Source: an uncultured Amylibacter sp.
GTDB taxonomy: Bacteria > Pseudomonadota > Alphaproteobacteria > Rhodobacterales > Rhodobacteraceae
Length of the DNA: 64,000 nucleotides
NCBI GenBank assembly: GCA_943846615.1
Contig: OX044354.1
Location: 810,359 to 874,358, forward strand
Direction of reading: 5' to 3'
In this document: one piece after another, positions 25,539 to 34,283 of the stretch
How positions within the stretch are numbered: position 1 is the stretch's first letter
Layout: each line of letters begins with the position of its first letter
The notes under the pieces: model-generated
What the model was told of the DNA's origin: nothing
Seen by the model: the letters and a program-made list of their open reading frames with translations, nothing else
The model's database searches: none
Made by a program: the position numbers and the translations under genes

Positions 25539-27563
25539 TTAAACCACATCCTCGCCAACCGGCATCCATACACAAAAGGATGTTCCCTCATCGACCTTAC
25601 TCGTGGCTGAAATCAGGCCATTGTGCCGCTTTACTATGGTCTGACTGATCGACAACCCCAATCCGGTACCTTCGCGTTGTTTGGTTGTGAAAAACGGATC
25701 AAAAATCTTGTTCAAAACACGTTTTGACATACCTTGACCGGTGTCGCTGACCACAATCGAGATTCCATCAATGCCATCATGTATTTCATTTTTGGACACC
25801 AGTGATAGAACACCGCCATCAGGCATGGCATGTACCGCATTCACAATCAGGTTGATAAACACCTGCTGCAATTCGGTACGGTTCATCACGATCATACCTT
25901 CGGCCTGTTGTATCCGTTCGACCTTCACATGAACGTTATTCATCAAATGTTGCACCAAAACCAAACAGTCCGATAGAACGTCGTCAGGAAACTGTAATTC
26001 AAACGAGTCTGAAAACTCATTTGGTCGCGCAAATTGCAACAACTTCCCGACCAAAATATTGACGCTGTGAACCTGCTCATCGATCAGGCGAAACTCTGTC
26101 TCTACATCCGCGGCACCTTCGCCCAACTCTTGGCGAACGACATCGATATTACCCTGTATCACCGCCATCGGATTATTAATCTCATGGGCAATCCCCGCGG
26201 TAATTTCGCCAATTGCCGCCAGTTTTTCGGATAGCACCAATTGCTTTGTGGTTGCTTCCAGCTGTTTATTCGCATCGCTTAATTCGGCGGTTCTCTCTTC
26301 AACACGATCATTCAGCTCATCCGCCAACCCGCGCAAACGTCGATCACGTTCTTGGATCTGATCCAACAACGTGTCCAGATGGGACGACACCTGTCCAATC
26401 TCATCCTCTGCTTCTAACACGCCAGACCGTGCACCCAATTCGCCCTTTTCAACCTTGCGAATTGTTTTCAACATACGCTCTAGGGGGCGAAAAATTCCAC
26501 CTGCCCATCGGAGAAAAATCGGTACGGATAATATAACCGCCGTGATAAATGCACCAATCGTGGTCCACAACGTCCACGCCTTTGCCGCACGAAATGGCGT
26601 ATCGAGAAACCCAACATATAACATCCCGATCCGCGTTCCGCGACTGTCCACAATCGGCTCATAGGCAGAAATATACCAATCATTCACAACGAACGCACGA
26701 TCTAACCAAACCTCACCCTCATCCAGAACCTTTGAACGTACCGCCGCCGAAACTCGGGTGCCCAACGCCCGCACATTTTCAAACAACCGCACGTTTGTGC
26801 TGATGCGGACGTCTTCTAAAAATAACGTGGCCGTACCAATACTACCGTCTGTCAAGCTCGCTTCGGGATAAACTAAATCATTTATTGTATCGATGAATTC
26901 AAGGTTTCGGTTTAAAATGATACCCGCAACCAAGGCCGAGGCCGCGCCATCACTTTTAAATGGGGCCGCCGCATGAATAACCATCCCGCGCGTTTCAACC
27001 TTGCGCGTGGTTGGAACCGCCGCCTCCGTGGGCACGAGATCAATCATAACATCAGACGCCAGTCTGGCAGATAGATGGTTTAAATCCACCCCCGAAAACA
27101 AATCGATCTGTGCAATTGACTGACCATCAACCGCCGATTTCAACACGGGCCAATCTGCAAACCGTTGATACTTTCGATCGTGCTCTGGCAATTCGAAACG
27201 GCGATCTACATCGGCCACATACAGGAAATCCAACCCTAACTCCGCACGCTGTTTCTCCAAAAAAGCATCCAACAACACACCATCATCTATCGCAACAACA
27301 TCCGCCAACGCAGCAGACCCAGCCAAGGCCGAGACCCGATCCTCACTGGTTTCTAAAATCCGCTCCATATATTGATGCGCGATGGTCAATTCACCATTCA
27401 CCTTGGCAATCAGCAGTTCGTCAAAATTGTGTGACCAACGCGTAAACATACCCCCTATTAGCAGCGGTAAAACCACCAACATCGGTAAAATCGCGATCAC
27501 CAACAGGCGAAACCGCACCGATTTGAACAGGGTTGTCAGGGCAGATGTAACGGATACTTTCAC
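25539..27563 (-). CDS. Sensor histidine kinase with periplasmic double-Cache domain
   Basis: Membrane sensor kinase, 674 residues from a GTG at 27561-27563, four bases after the regulator stop; an ATG at 27653 would overlap the regulator gene by 86 bases. A first membrane helix near residues 15-40 (LLVIAILPMLVVLPLLIG) is followed by about 270 periplasmic residues with a double-Cache pattern (LDFLYVADVDRRFELPEH; WYISAYEPIVDSRGTRIGM). Then come a second helix, HAMP, a coiled coil, the phosphoacceptor AHEINNP, the N-box NLIVNAVHAM and G-boxes DTGQGM and GTGLGLS. Cache sensors usually bind small organic acids or amines. The paired regulator lies directly upstream in the same transcript. Confidence 0.9.
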   Translation of the reverse strand: MKVSVTSALTTLFKSVRFRLLVIAILPMLVVLPLLIGGMFTRWSHNFDELLIAKVNGELTIAHQYMERILETSEDRVSALAGSAALADVVAIDDGVLLDAFLEKQRAELGLDFLYVADVDRRFELPEHDRKYQRFADWPVLKSAVDGQSIAQIDLFSGVDLNHLSARLASDVMIDLVPTEAAVPTTRKVETRGMVIHAAAPFKSDGAASALVAGIILNRNLEFIDTINDLVYPEASLTDGSIGTATLFLEDVRISTNVRLFENVRALGTRVSAAVRSKVLDEGEVWLDRAFVVNDWYISAYEPIVDSRGTRIGMLYVGFLDTPFRAAKAWTLWTTIGAFITAVILSVPIFLRWAGGIFRPLERMLKTIRKVEKGELGARSGVLEAEDEIGQVSSHLDTLLDQIQERDRRLRGLADELNDRVEERTAELSDANKQLEATTKQLVLSEKLAAIGEITAGIAHEINNPMAVIQGNIDVVRQELGEGAADVETEFRLIDEQVHSVNILVGKLLQFARPNEFSDSFELQFPDDVLSDCLVLVQHLMNNVHVKVERIQQAEGMIVMNRTELQQVFINLIVNAVHAMPDGGVLSLVSKNEIHDGIDGISIVVSDTGQGMSKRVLNKIFDPFFTTKQREGTGLGLSISQTIVKRHNGLISATSKVDEGTSFCVWMPVGEDVV

Positions 27564-27567
27564 AGTA

Positions 27568-28950
27568 TCACGAACTCCACATCGCGCATTTGCGATCAAC
27601 CGTTTTGCGCGAAACGCCCAGGCGGCGGGCCGCTTCAGCGCGGTTCCCATCACATTCTTCTAATACACGTTGAATGTGCTGGCGTTCGACAGATTGCAAT
27701 GTGTCATCCAATGGCATTGATGCGCCATCCTCTACCCCCTCAAACTCGGCTGGGAATTCATTCAAGATCAACGCCCGTTCAATCAGGTTACCTAATTCGC
27801 GAACGTTTCCAGGCCAATCGTAACGCAAAAATCCACGCCGGACCGCATTCGAAAATTTCAACGTTGGGACACCCAACTTGAATGAAATCTCTTGCATAAA
27901 TGTATCAGCCAGCTCCTGAACATCTTCGATACGGTCACGCAGTGGCGGCATTTCGATCTGCAAAATGTTGATACGGTAAAACAAATCCGCACGAAACGTG
28001 CCTGCTTCAACCGCGTTGGATAAATCAGTATTGGACGAAAACACAAACCTCACATCAGTCGAAACCTCGCGGGCGGCCCCAACTGGCCTCATCTTACGGC
28101 TTTCAATCACGCGTAGCAGTTTGCCTTGTAATTCATGAGACAAGGACGTGATCTCGTCCAGAAAAATGGTCCCACCACTCGCATATCGAAACAAACCATC
28201 GCTCTGCTTGTTATCGTCGGTCTTTCCAACACTGCCAAACAGCTCAACTTCCAAAACATCACTGGGAATTGTACTGCAATTCACGGGCACAAACGCTTTG
28301 TCGGAACGATCGGACATATGGTGTAATGCGCGCGCGGCGACCTCTTTGCCTGTGCCAGATTCACCTGTTATCAAAACTGTGCTGGGCAACACCGCAACAC
28401 GGCGCAGTGTTTCGCGAATACTGGAAATCGATTTGGACGTCCCCAACAATTCATTGCGGCGCATACTTTCTTTAATACCCGATTTCAATTCATGACGTAG
28501 TAGGAAATTCTCACGTCGCAAATGCAATCGATCAATACTACGCGCGACCGCATTCAATATCTGATTTGATCGAAACGGCTTCAGCACGAAATCTACGGCC
28601 CCCGCCCGCAAGGCATTAATTGCGGTTTCTAAATCAGCAAATGCTGTAATCAAAATCGCATCAGCAAAGAAGCCAACTTTGCGTTGCTCACGCAGCCAAT
28701 CCACGCCATTTTGGCCAGGCATAATATTATCTAAAATCACAACATCAAAATGCTCTTCATCCAATATTCTTGATGCTTCCTCGGTGTTTGAAGCTTCGGT
28801 AACATTCTTACAGCGCGGGCGTAAAATCTTAACCAGAAAATTCCGCATACCTGGTTCATCATCGATCACCAAAATCGACGCTTGTGATAGCCAAGGGCCA
28901 AACTCCGCTTCGTTTGTGGTATTCATTGAGGCAAACACAGTTTCAACCAT
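27568..28950 (-). CDS. NtrC-family response regulator lacking the GAFTGA motif
   Basis: A 460-residue regulator: receiver domain with phosphoacceptor Asp74 (VVILDNIMPG), AAA+ domain with Walker A GESGTGKE and Walker B GGTIFLDEI, and a C-terminal Fis-type HTH (NRAEAARRLGVSRKTVDRK). Where NtrC proteins carry GAFTGA, between ELFG and GLFRYASGG, this protein reads SVGKTDDNKQSD. The sigma-54 contact loop is therefore missing, as in Rhodobacter NtrC and HupR, which work with the housekeeping polymerase. GGAG six bases before the ATG supports the start at 28950. It is co-transcribed with the sensor kinase; the target genes are unknown, but the fdh cluster is adjacent. Confidence 0.9.
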   Translation of the reverse strand: MVETVFASMNTTNEAEFGPWLSQASILVIDDEPGMRNFLVKILRPRCKNVTEASNTEEASRILDEEHFDVVILDNIMPGQNGVDWLREQRKVGFFADAILITAFADLETAINALRAGAVDFVLKPFRSNQILNAVARSIDRLHLRRENFLLRHELKSGIKESMRRNELLGTSKSISSIRETLRRVAVLPSTVLITGESGTGKEVAARALHHMSDRSDKAFVPVNCSTIPSDVLEVELFGSVGKTDDNKQSDGLFRYASGGTIFLDEITSLSHELQGKLLRVIESRKMRPVGAAREVSTDVRFVFSSNTDLSNAVEAGTFRADLFYRINILQIEMPPLRDRIEDVQELADTFMQEISFKLGVPTLKFSNAVRRGFLRYDWPGNVRELGNLIERALILNEFPAEFEGVEDGASMPLDDTLQSVERQHIQRVLEECDGNRAEAARRLGVSRKTVDRKCAMWSS

Positions 28951-29579
28951 AACATCTCCGAGTACTTTTTATTCACTGTAACTAAGAGATACATTGTAAG
29001 AACAAGAAAAAGAAGGTTTTGAAAGATAATTTTATATCTTTTGATGTTTGGTTTTAGCATTGAAACCCCGCACTCAGCAAAATGTAGACATAGTTTCCAA
29101 ATATGTTGGCTTTTGACTAGCTAATGGATTTGGCTATTCTTGTTCAATCGCCATTTGAAAACTTTGAGTTGCGGAACACTCACTGGAGCGTGCTCAGGAA
29201 AAATCGACTCATAGGCTACACGAAAAAAGAAGTCGGGCCAACCTAGTCATTGGAAGCACTGTTGCACTTATCTCGGGGAGGCTCGTCGTTCTTCTAGCGG
29301 AGGTTATCGCCGTCCTGGCCAAATTATTAAAGTAACGGCCGCTCCAAAATTTGCATGTAGATGTTGATAGTACAATCTTGACTGCAAAGCTGTCATGCAA
29401 TCGCTGCGCACTAAACGAATGTCCGCAATTGGATAGTTGCGCCGCAGCACGCAATTGAACGTTTAAGGTCCGGTTAGGGCCGGGAAGTGTCAAATCATAC
29501 AAAAATTTGAATTGGTAATAAGGGCTCTAAGCGGGCGTTTGAAGTTGTTCACCTCACTCTGATAGATTCATAGCACAAC
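28951..29579. other. Intergenic region with decayed repeat-like DNA
   Basis: This 629-base gap separates the regulator start from the nadE stop. The first about 150 bases are AT-rich and should hold the promoter for the two-component pair. The part from about 29160 to 29540 has a different composition; a minus-strand frame at 29209-29502 (97 codons) shows no family features. It contains GCGGACATTCGTTTAGTGC on the minus strand (around 29412-29430), resembling the diverged GCGGACATTCG intergenic repeats common in Rhodobacterales. I see no intact gene. Confidence 0.4.
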
Positions 29580-31238
29580 CTACCCATCATCCCGCCATCT
29601 GTTCGCAATCGGATAACGACGATCCAACCAGAAGGCGCGTAAGGATAGCCTTGCGCCCGGGGCGGATTGGAAGCGTTTGTATTCGGAGATGTAAAGCAGG
29701 TGTTCGACGCGTTTGACCGTGTCGCGGTCGTAGCCTGCGGCAACGCAATCGGCCACGGAGGCGTCTTGGTCCATTAGCATTTCCAAGATACCGTCGAGGA
29801 TTTCGTAGTCTGGAAGCGAGTCGCTATCCTTCTGATCGTCGCGCAGTTCCGCCGTTGGCGGTTTGTCGATGATGTTGGTGGGGATCACCATGCCAGCTGG
29901 GCCCATCATCCAATCGCGGTGGTTTTGATTGCGCCAGCGGCAGGTTTCGAACACGCGCATTTTATACAGGTCTTTGATCGGGTTATAGCCGCCCGCCATG
30001 TCGCCGTAGATTGTGGCGTAGCCGACCGAGACCTCTGACTTATTCCCCGTCGTTAATAGCATTTCGCCGAATTTGTTCGACATCGCCATCAGGAGTAATC
30101 CGCGCAGGCGGGATTGGATGTTTTCCTCGGTTGTGTCTGTATCCAGCCCCTCGAATATTGGGGCGAGTGTGTTGGTGATTGCTTCGCGGCCCTCTGCAAT
30201 CGGGACGGTTTGGATTTGTGCGCCTAACATGGCGGCGCATTCGGATGCGTCGTCGAGGCTGTTCTGTGATGTGTATTCGGAGGGGAGCATCACAAGGCGG
30301 ACGTTTTCCGCGCCCAGCGCGTCGGTGGCGATTGTGGCGACGATGGCGGAATCGATGCCGCCTGACATGCCCAACAAAACCTTCTTAAACCCTGTTTTGC
30401 GCATGTAGTCGCGCAGCGCCAAAACCATGACGTGGTAATCCTGTTCCCAATCATCAGGGAAGCTGGCCTTGGAACCCTGCTCTGCCACCCAGCCTGTGTT
30501 GGTGCGGTTGAAGGTGATGGTTTCGATGTGTTCGTCAAACAGTGGCATTTGCATCGCCAATGCGCCGCCGGTGTTGATGACGAATGATCCGCCGTCGAAC
30601 ACTTGGTCATCTTGGCCGCCGATCAGGTTCAGGTATGCCATTGGCAATTCGGATTCCACAACGCGCGACACCATGTGGGATATGCGTTTATCGAATTTGC
30701 CACGGTAGTATGGTGAACCGTTGGGGGAGACGAGGATTTCCGCGCCTGTTTCGGCGAGGGTTTCGCAGACGTCGGGGAACCAAGCGTCTTCGCATATGGG
30801 TGATCCGATGCGCACGCCGTTGACCACATATGGGCCGTGGATTTCGCCGTGGTCGAAAATGCGCTCTTCGTCGAAGACTTTGTAATTTGGCAGGTGGTGT
30901 TTGCGGATTTGGGTCGTGATTTTGCCGTCCTGTAGAATGGCATAGCAGTTATAGACCCGATCGCCATCGCGCATGGGGACGCCAATACCGATCGTTGGCC
31001 CGTCCGCGCATTCTGCGGCGAAAGCGGCCAATTTGGCCTGTGCATCAGCGACGAAGGCTGGTTTTTGCACCAAATCTTGGGCTTGGTAACCTGTGAGGAA
31101 CATTTCAGGCAGGGCAAGCATGTCCGCGCCGTCCGCGCGGGCCTGTTCAAAGGCGCGTTTTGCCTTGGCCAAGTTGCCGTCGAAATCACCCACGGTGGCG
31201 TTTAATTGGGCCATCGTTAACTTAAACTTATCGCTCAT
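29580..31238 (-). CDS. nadE: Glutamine-dependent NAD+ synthetase
   Basis: Makes NAD+ from deamido-NAD+, ATP and glutamine; 552 residues. The N-terminal nitrilase-type glutaminase domain (residues 1-260) carries the Glu-Lys-Cys triad: PEMFLTGYQ, KHHLPNYKVFDE and PICEDAWFPD, where the Cys is the nucleophile. The C-terminal synthetase domain has the PP-loop LLGMSGGIDSAIVA and later TGNKSEVSVGYATIYGDM, the signature for the substrate pocket. The length is typical for the two-domain bacterial enzyme. GGAAGTGACAG lies upstream of the ATG at 31236-31238. It is a single transcription unit, divergent from the MORN gene. Confidence 0.96.
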   Translation of the reverse strand: MSDKFKLTMAQLNATVGDFDGNLAKAKRAFEQARADGADMLALPEMFLTGYQAQDLVQKPAFVADAQAKLAAFAAECADGPTIGIGVPMRDGDRVYNCYAILQDGKITTQIRKHHLPNYKVFDEERIFDHGEIHGPYVVNGVRIGSPICEDAWFPDVCETLAETGAEILVSPNGSPYYRGKFDKRISHMVSRVVESELPMAYLNLIGGQDDQVFDGGSFVINTGGALAMQMPLFDEHIETITFNRTNTGWVAEQGSKASFPDDWEQDYHVMVLALRDYMRKTGFKKVLLGMSGGIDSAIVATIATDALGAENVRLVMLPSEYTSQNSLDDASECAAMLGAQIQTVPIAEGREAITNTLAPIFEGLDTDTTEENIQSRLRGLLLMAMSNKFGEMLLTTGNKSEVSVGYATIYGDMAGGYNPIKDLYKMRVFETCRWRNQNHRDWMMGPAGMVIPTNIIDKPPTAELRDDQKDSDSLPDYEILDGILEMLMDQDASVADCVAAGYDRDTVKRVEHLLYISEYKRFQSAPGARLSLRAFWLDRRYPIANRWRDDG

Positions 31239-31383
31239 CTGTCACTTCCTGCTTGCTTGGTTGATATTTAACACAAGTCGCCGCGTTTAAAAGCGCAATC
31301 AAAATGATTGCCCAATTGAATTGTTGGTTTTAGGGTTGCCGTAAGCAGGGGTGCCCCCTGTTGAAGAGGGATAAGGAATAATA

Positions 31384-32820
31384 ATGCCGGGTTTAAGAAC
31401 AGTTATAGTGTGCGCCGCAATCGGTGCGATTTCAACCAGCCCCACATGGGCGCAGGATGTGGTGCGGACCAAACAGTACGAAGAAGGCGGCGTTTACGAG
31501 GGTAATTTCAAGGATGGCGTGCGCCATGGCAACGGCACATACACCCTGCCCGACGGATTCAAATACACCGGCCAATGGGTAGACGGGAATATCGAAGGCC
31601 AAGGGATTGCGAAATATCCAAATGGTTCATTGTTCGAAGGCCAGTTTTCAAACGGCAAACCAAACGGCCAAGGCACGATTTCATTTGCCGATGGCGGCAC
31701 ATACCAAGGCGATTGGTTGGATGGGAAAATAACCGGTCAAGGAACCGCGAATTATGCCAATGGGTCGATCTATACGGGTGGCTTTAAGGAAGCGAACCAT
31801 CATGGACAAGGTAAGCTGACCACGACAACTGGGTTTGTATATAAAGGCGATTGGTTGGATGGTGCGCAGACGGGCAAGGCGGATATTACCTATGCCAACG
31901 AGAGTACGTACAGCGGCGAGATGTTAGACGGAAAACGCAATGGCGTTGGCGCGATCAAGTTGAAGGATGGCATGACATATAGTGGCGAATGGGCCGATGA
32001 TCAGATCGCCGGTATCGGCAAATTGGTAGATGCAAATGGCGAGATTTACGAAGGCAACTTCCTGAACGGCGAACGCAATGGTGCGGGTATGGTTACATAT
32101 GTAAATGGTGATACTTATGAGGGCGATTTTGTACAAAATGCCCGTCATGGGCAGGGCAAATTCACCAGCAAGGACGGCCATATTATCGATGGTGCATGGG
32201 TCAAAGGCATTGTGCAGGGCCGCGCCAAGACGACATATCCAGACGGATCGGTTTATCACGGCGATTATGCGGCGGGTAAGCCGCATGGATTGGGCGTTTT
32301 AACATATGCGGATGGGGGCAGTTATTCGGGTGACTGGGTGAACGGTACGATCGCAGGCAAAGGCACCGCGACATTCGCCGATGGCAGTGTTTATGAAGGA
32401 GAATTCAAAGAGGCGCGCAATCATGGCATCGGGAAAATCACATATGCCGATGGCCATGTATATGACGGCCAATGGATAGAAGGTGTGAAACAAGGGCGCG
32501 GTTTTGAAACGCAGCCCGATGGATCAGTCTATGACGGTATGTTCAAGGATGGGCGCCCCGACGGTGATGGCATGCTGACGCTGAACAATGGATTTCATTA
32601 CGTTGGTCAATGGGCCGGCGGTAAAATTGATGGCACTGGCGTTGCCACGTTTGAAAACGGTGATGTTTATAAGGGTGATTTTGTGGCAGGGAAGCCGCAG
32701 GGGACGGGTAAGATGGTGTATAAATCTGGCCGTGTTTTTTATGGTATCTGGGAAGATGGGGCGGAGAAGCAGCCGTTGGAAGAGTCAGCGCCAAAAGCCG
32801 TTGTTGAAGGTGCGCAGTAA
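31384..32820 (+). CDS. Secreted 18-repeat MORN protein
   Basis: A 478-residue protein with a signal peptide (cleavage probably after TWA, residue 23) followed by 18 full MORN repeats of exactly 23 residues from Tyr38 to about residue 451 and a partial nineteenth. The consensus is YxGxFxxGxxxGxGxxxYxDGxx. Repeats largely alternate between a form with Phe and HG/NG (YEGNFKDGVRHGNG) and one with Trp and IxG (YSGDWVNGTIAGKG), so the true unit may be 46 residues. MORN proteins form long beta-hairpin rods. It is predicted to be periplasmic or surface-exposed; the function is unknown. The ribosome site AGAGGGATAAGGA is strong, and a CDI-immunity-like gene follows eight bases later. Confidence 0.9.
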   Translation: MPGLRTVIVCAAIGAISTSPTWAQDVVRTKQYEEGGVYEGNFKDGVRHGNGTYTLPDGFKYTGQWVDGNIEGQGIAKYPNGSLFEGQFSNGKPNGQGTISFADGGTYQGDWLDGKITGQGTANYANGSIYTGGFKEANHHGQGKLTTTTGFVYKGDWLDGAQTGKADITYANESTYSGEMLDGKRNGVGAIKLKDGMTYSGEWADDQIAGIGKLVDANGEIYEGNFLNGERNGAGMVTYVNGDTYEGDFVQNARHGQGKFTSKDGHIIDGAWVKGIVQGRAKTTYPDGSVYHGDYAAGKPHGLGVLTYADGGSYSGDWVNGTIAGKGTATFADGSVYEGEFKEARNHGIGKITYADGHVYDGQWIEGVKQGRGFETQPDGSVYDGMFKDGRPDGDGMLTLNNGFHYVGQWAGGKIDGTGVATFENGDVYKGDFVAGKPQGTGKMVYKSGRVFYGIWEDGAEKQPLEESAPKAVVEGAQ

Positions 32821-32827
32821 CGTTGCG

Positions 32828-33235
32828 ATGAAAAACGTGCATCTTAGCATTGAGCAATTGGAGAAGGATGTTTGGCCCGATCCAGGGTTTACATCGCGAT
32901 TGGTGGCAAAGTGCCATGCGTTGCGCAAAATACCCGTTCAAGATTTAGATACCGAAGGTCTGCGGATGCTGATTGGCCAAGAGATCGGCCTGGCGTTTCT
33001 AATCCCTACGGCATTGACCAAATTGGCAACGAACCCCTACCTTGAGGGTGACATGTTTGAAGGTGACGTGTTGATGGCCGTTGTGAAACAGAGCGATTTC
33101 ATCTTGAATACCGCGCCGGAACTGGCAGAGCCGTTTTTGGATATTTGCAGGCGTGTCACCAACGCCCATCATTGTCCCCTGTCCAAAAGGAACATACATA
33201 TTATCAATTCTATCTTGGATGATCATCCACGTTGA
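32828..33235 (+). CDS. Contact-dependent growth inhibition immunity-like protein
   Basis: A 135-residue soluble protein resembling the CdiI-type immunity family annotated as contact-dependent growth inhibition system immunity protein. Characteristic segments are LEKDVWPDPGFTSRLVAKCH, IPVQDLDTEGLRMLIGQEIG and LVEGD-like YLEGDMFEGDVLMAV. The start is the ATG at 32828, seven bases after the MORN stop; there is no strong ribosome site, so translation is probably coupled. No CdiA toxin, CdiB or other toxin gene is found nearby. It may be an orphan immunity gene giving protection against neighbours, or it may have been recruited to work with the MORN protein. Confidence 0.72.
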   Translation: MKNVHLSIEQLEKDVWPDPGFTSRLVAKCHALRKIPVQDLDTEGLRMLIGQEIGLAFLIPTALTKLATNPYLEGDMFEGDVLMAVVKQSDFILNTAPELAEPFLDICRRVTNAHHCPLSKRNIHIINSILDDHPR

Positions 33236-33324
33236 ATGACGAAATCAACGCGGGTGATGCGTTCGTATTTGCGCCTATGACCGAAACAGCGCCCCCATGG
33301 GAACACTGTTAATTCGCGAGAGAG

Positions 33325-33984
33325 TCAGAGTTTTTCCACCTCTACCGCGCCGTAAATTGCCGCCAATGACCCGCCATTTTTAAGCGTTTCCAAAATTGCC
33401 TCTTCTTTGCGTAGCACCTCCTGTGCATCGGCAAGGCATTGATCGATTTGCGCGTATGGTACCACTGTAATTCCATCCGCATCGCCGATGATCAAATCAC
33501 CTGCGCTGATCGCGACGCCGCCGACGGAAATTGTGCCGTCTACGAAACCATCGCCCGATTTACGTGGGCCGCGCGGGCAGGTGTTACGGGCGAACATCGG
33601 GAGGTCGGCATCGATGATTTCTTCGCTATCGCGCACGGCGCCATCGATGACCAGTCCGCCAACGCCGCGTTCCTTGGCATATAGGGTCATGAGGCCACCG
33701 AAGACGGCGGTGTTTTCGAAACCTTGGGCGTTAACCACGATCACCTGCCCTGCTTCACATAAACCAATCGCCGCGCGGATTGCCGAATTGTCACCGACGG
33801 GACATTCAGCGGTGCGCGCCTGTCCCAGTAATTTCATTGATGGTATCAGGGGGGAAATGCCGCCCTGCATGGTTTGACCACGTGATAATGTGTCCGATGC
33901 CACGGCGGCGGGGATTTCGGCGAAGGCCGCCAATATCTCTGTGGGGATTGGTTTAAATGTTGTTGGGTGCTGTTTAACGGGCAT
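33325..33984 (-). CDS. RraA-like / HMG aldolase family protein
   Basis: A 219-residue protein of the RraA / 4-hydroxy-4-methyl-2-oxoglutarate aldolase fold. The divalent-metal and oxaloacetate-binding motif of this family appears as GLVIDGAVRDSEEI, and the earlier loop DTLSRGQTMQGGISPL is also typical. The likely reaction is retro-aldol cleavage of a 4-carboxy-4-hydroxy-2-oxo acid or oxaloacetate decarboxylation; the RNase E-inhibitor role of E. coli RraA is less likely for this longer form. It is divergent from the leuA leader. No aromatic-degradation genes are adjacent, so the substrate is open. Confidence 0.82.
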   Translation of the reverse strand: MPVKQHPTTFKPIPTEILAAFAEIPAAVASDTLSRGQTMQGGISPLIPSMKLLGQARTAECPVGDNSAIRAAIGLCEAGQVIVVNAQGFENTAVFGGLMTLYAKERGVGGLVIDGAVRDSEEIIDADLPMFARNTCPRGPRKSGDGFVDGTISVGGVAISAGDLIIGDADGITVVPYAQIDQCLADAQEVLRKEEAILETLKNGGSLAAIYGAVEVEKL

Positions 33985-34094
33985 TGGAACATCTCTTAAT
34001 TTGGGTTCGTATTACAATTACCTTAGTTGTACAAAAATGAACATGGGGGCACTTTGCCCTTTTCATCCAAACGAATCTGGGTATTAATCCCCAT

Positions 34095-34199
34095 ATGAAC
34101 AAAGCGACCACAAAAACTCAGACGATTTCACACGCCCCGATGCTGAATGCATTGCTGGCGTTGTCTGCGCTTGCGCTTTTACTTCTTAGCTGCCTCTGA
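34095..34199 (+). CDS. leuL: Leucine-rich leader peptide of leuA (attenuator)
   Basis: A 34-residue open frame upstream of leuA, ATG at 34095 to TGA at 34199, too short for routine gene calling. Ten of the last 18 residues are leucine, including four leucine codons in a row at 34176-34187 (CTT TTA CTT CTT) and a final Leu before the stop. This is the hallmark of a leader peptide that stalls ribosomes when charged tRNA-Leu is scarce. Two mutually exclusive hairpins follow directly. The ribosome site is weak, as is common for leaders. The gap to leuA is 84 bases. Confidence rests on composition, position and the paired hairpins. Confidence 0.8.
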   Translation: MNKATTKTQTISHAPMLNALLALSALALLLLSCL

Positions 34200-34244
34200 G
34201 CGTGCCGAACTTGGGCGCGACGCTCGGGGGATGGACAACGCGCC
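34198..34244 (+). promoter_or_regulatory. Mutually exclusive hairpins of the leuA attenuator
   Basis: Hairpin A pairs GAGCGT (34198-34203) with ACGCTC (34220-34225). Hairpin B pairs GGCGCG (34214-34219) with CGCGCC (34239-34244). The left arm of B lies in the loop of A, so they cannot form together. Stalling on the leucine run would leave A free to form and prevent B. After B comes TAAAAATCTT rather than a T run, so B may block leuA at the level of Rho or translation instead of acting as a classical intrinsic terminator. Confidence 0.6.
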
Positions 34245-34283
34245 TAAAAATCTTAAAAGACAGCTAAGCAAAAGAGTTACATC

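Noticed and set aside
29209..29502. 97-codon frame in the intergenic region before nadE
   Set aside because: No family features or good ribosome site, and the region resembles decayed repeat DNA.
31346..31360. Short GC hairpin CAGGGG/CCCCTG in the MORN 5' region
   Set aside because: Six base pairs with no T-tract, and it does not cover the ribosome site; not clearly functional.
31495..32774. Possible CRISPR-like array because of regular 69-bp spacing
   Set aside because: The period comes from coding MORN repeats of 23 residues; there are no identical repeats with unique spacers.
34046..34063. GGGCA/TGCCC hairpin followed by four Ts before the leuA leader
   Set aside because: Only five base pairs and located in the divergent promoter region, upstream of the leader; a terminator there has no obvious purpose.
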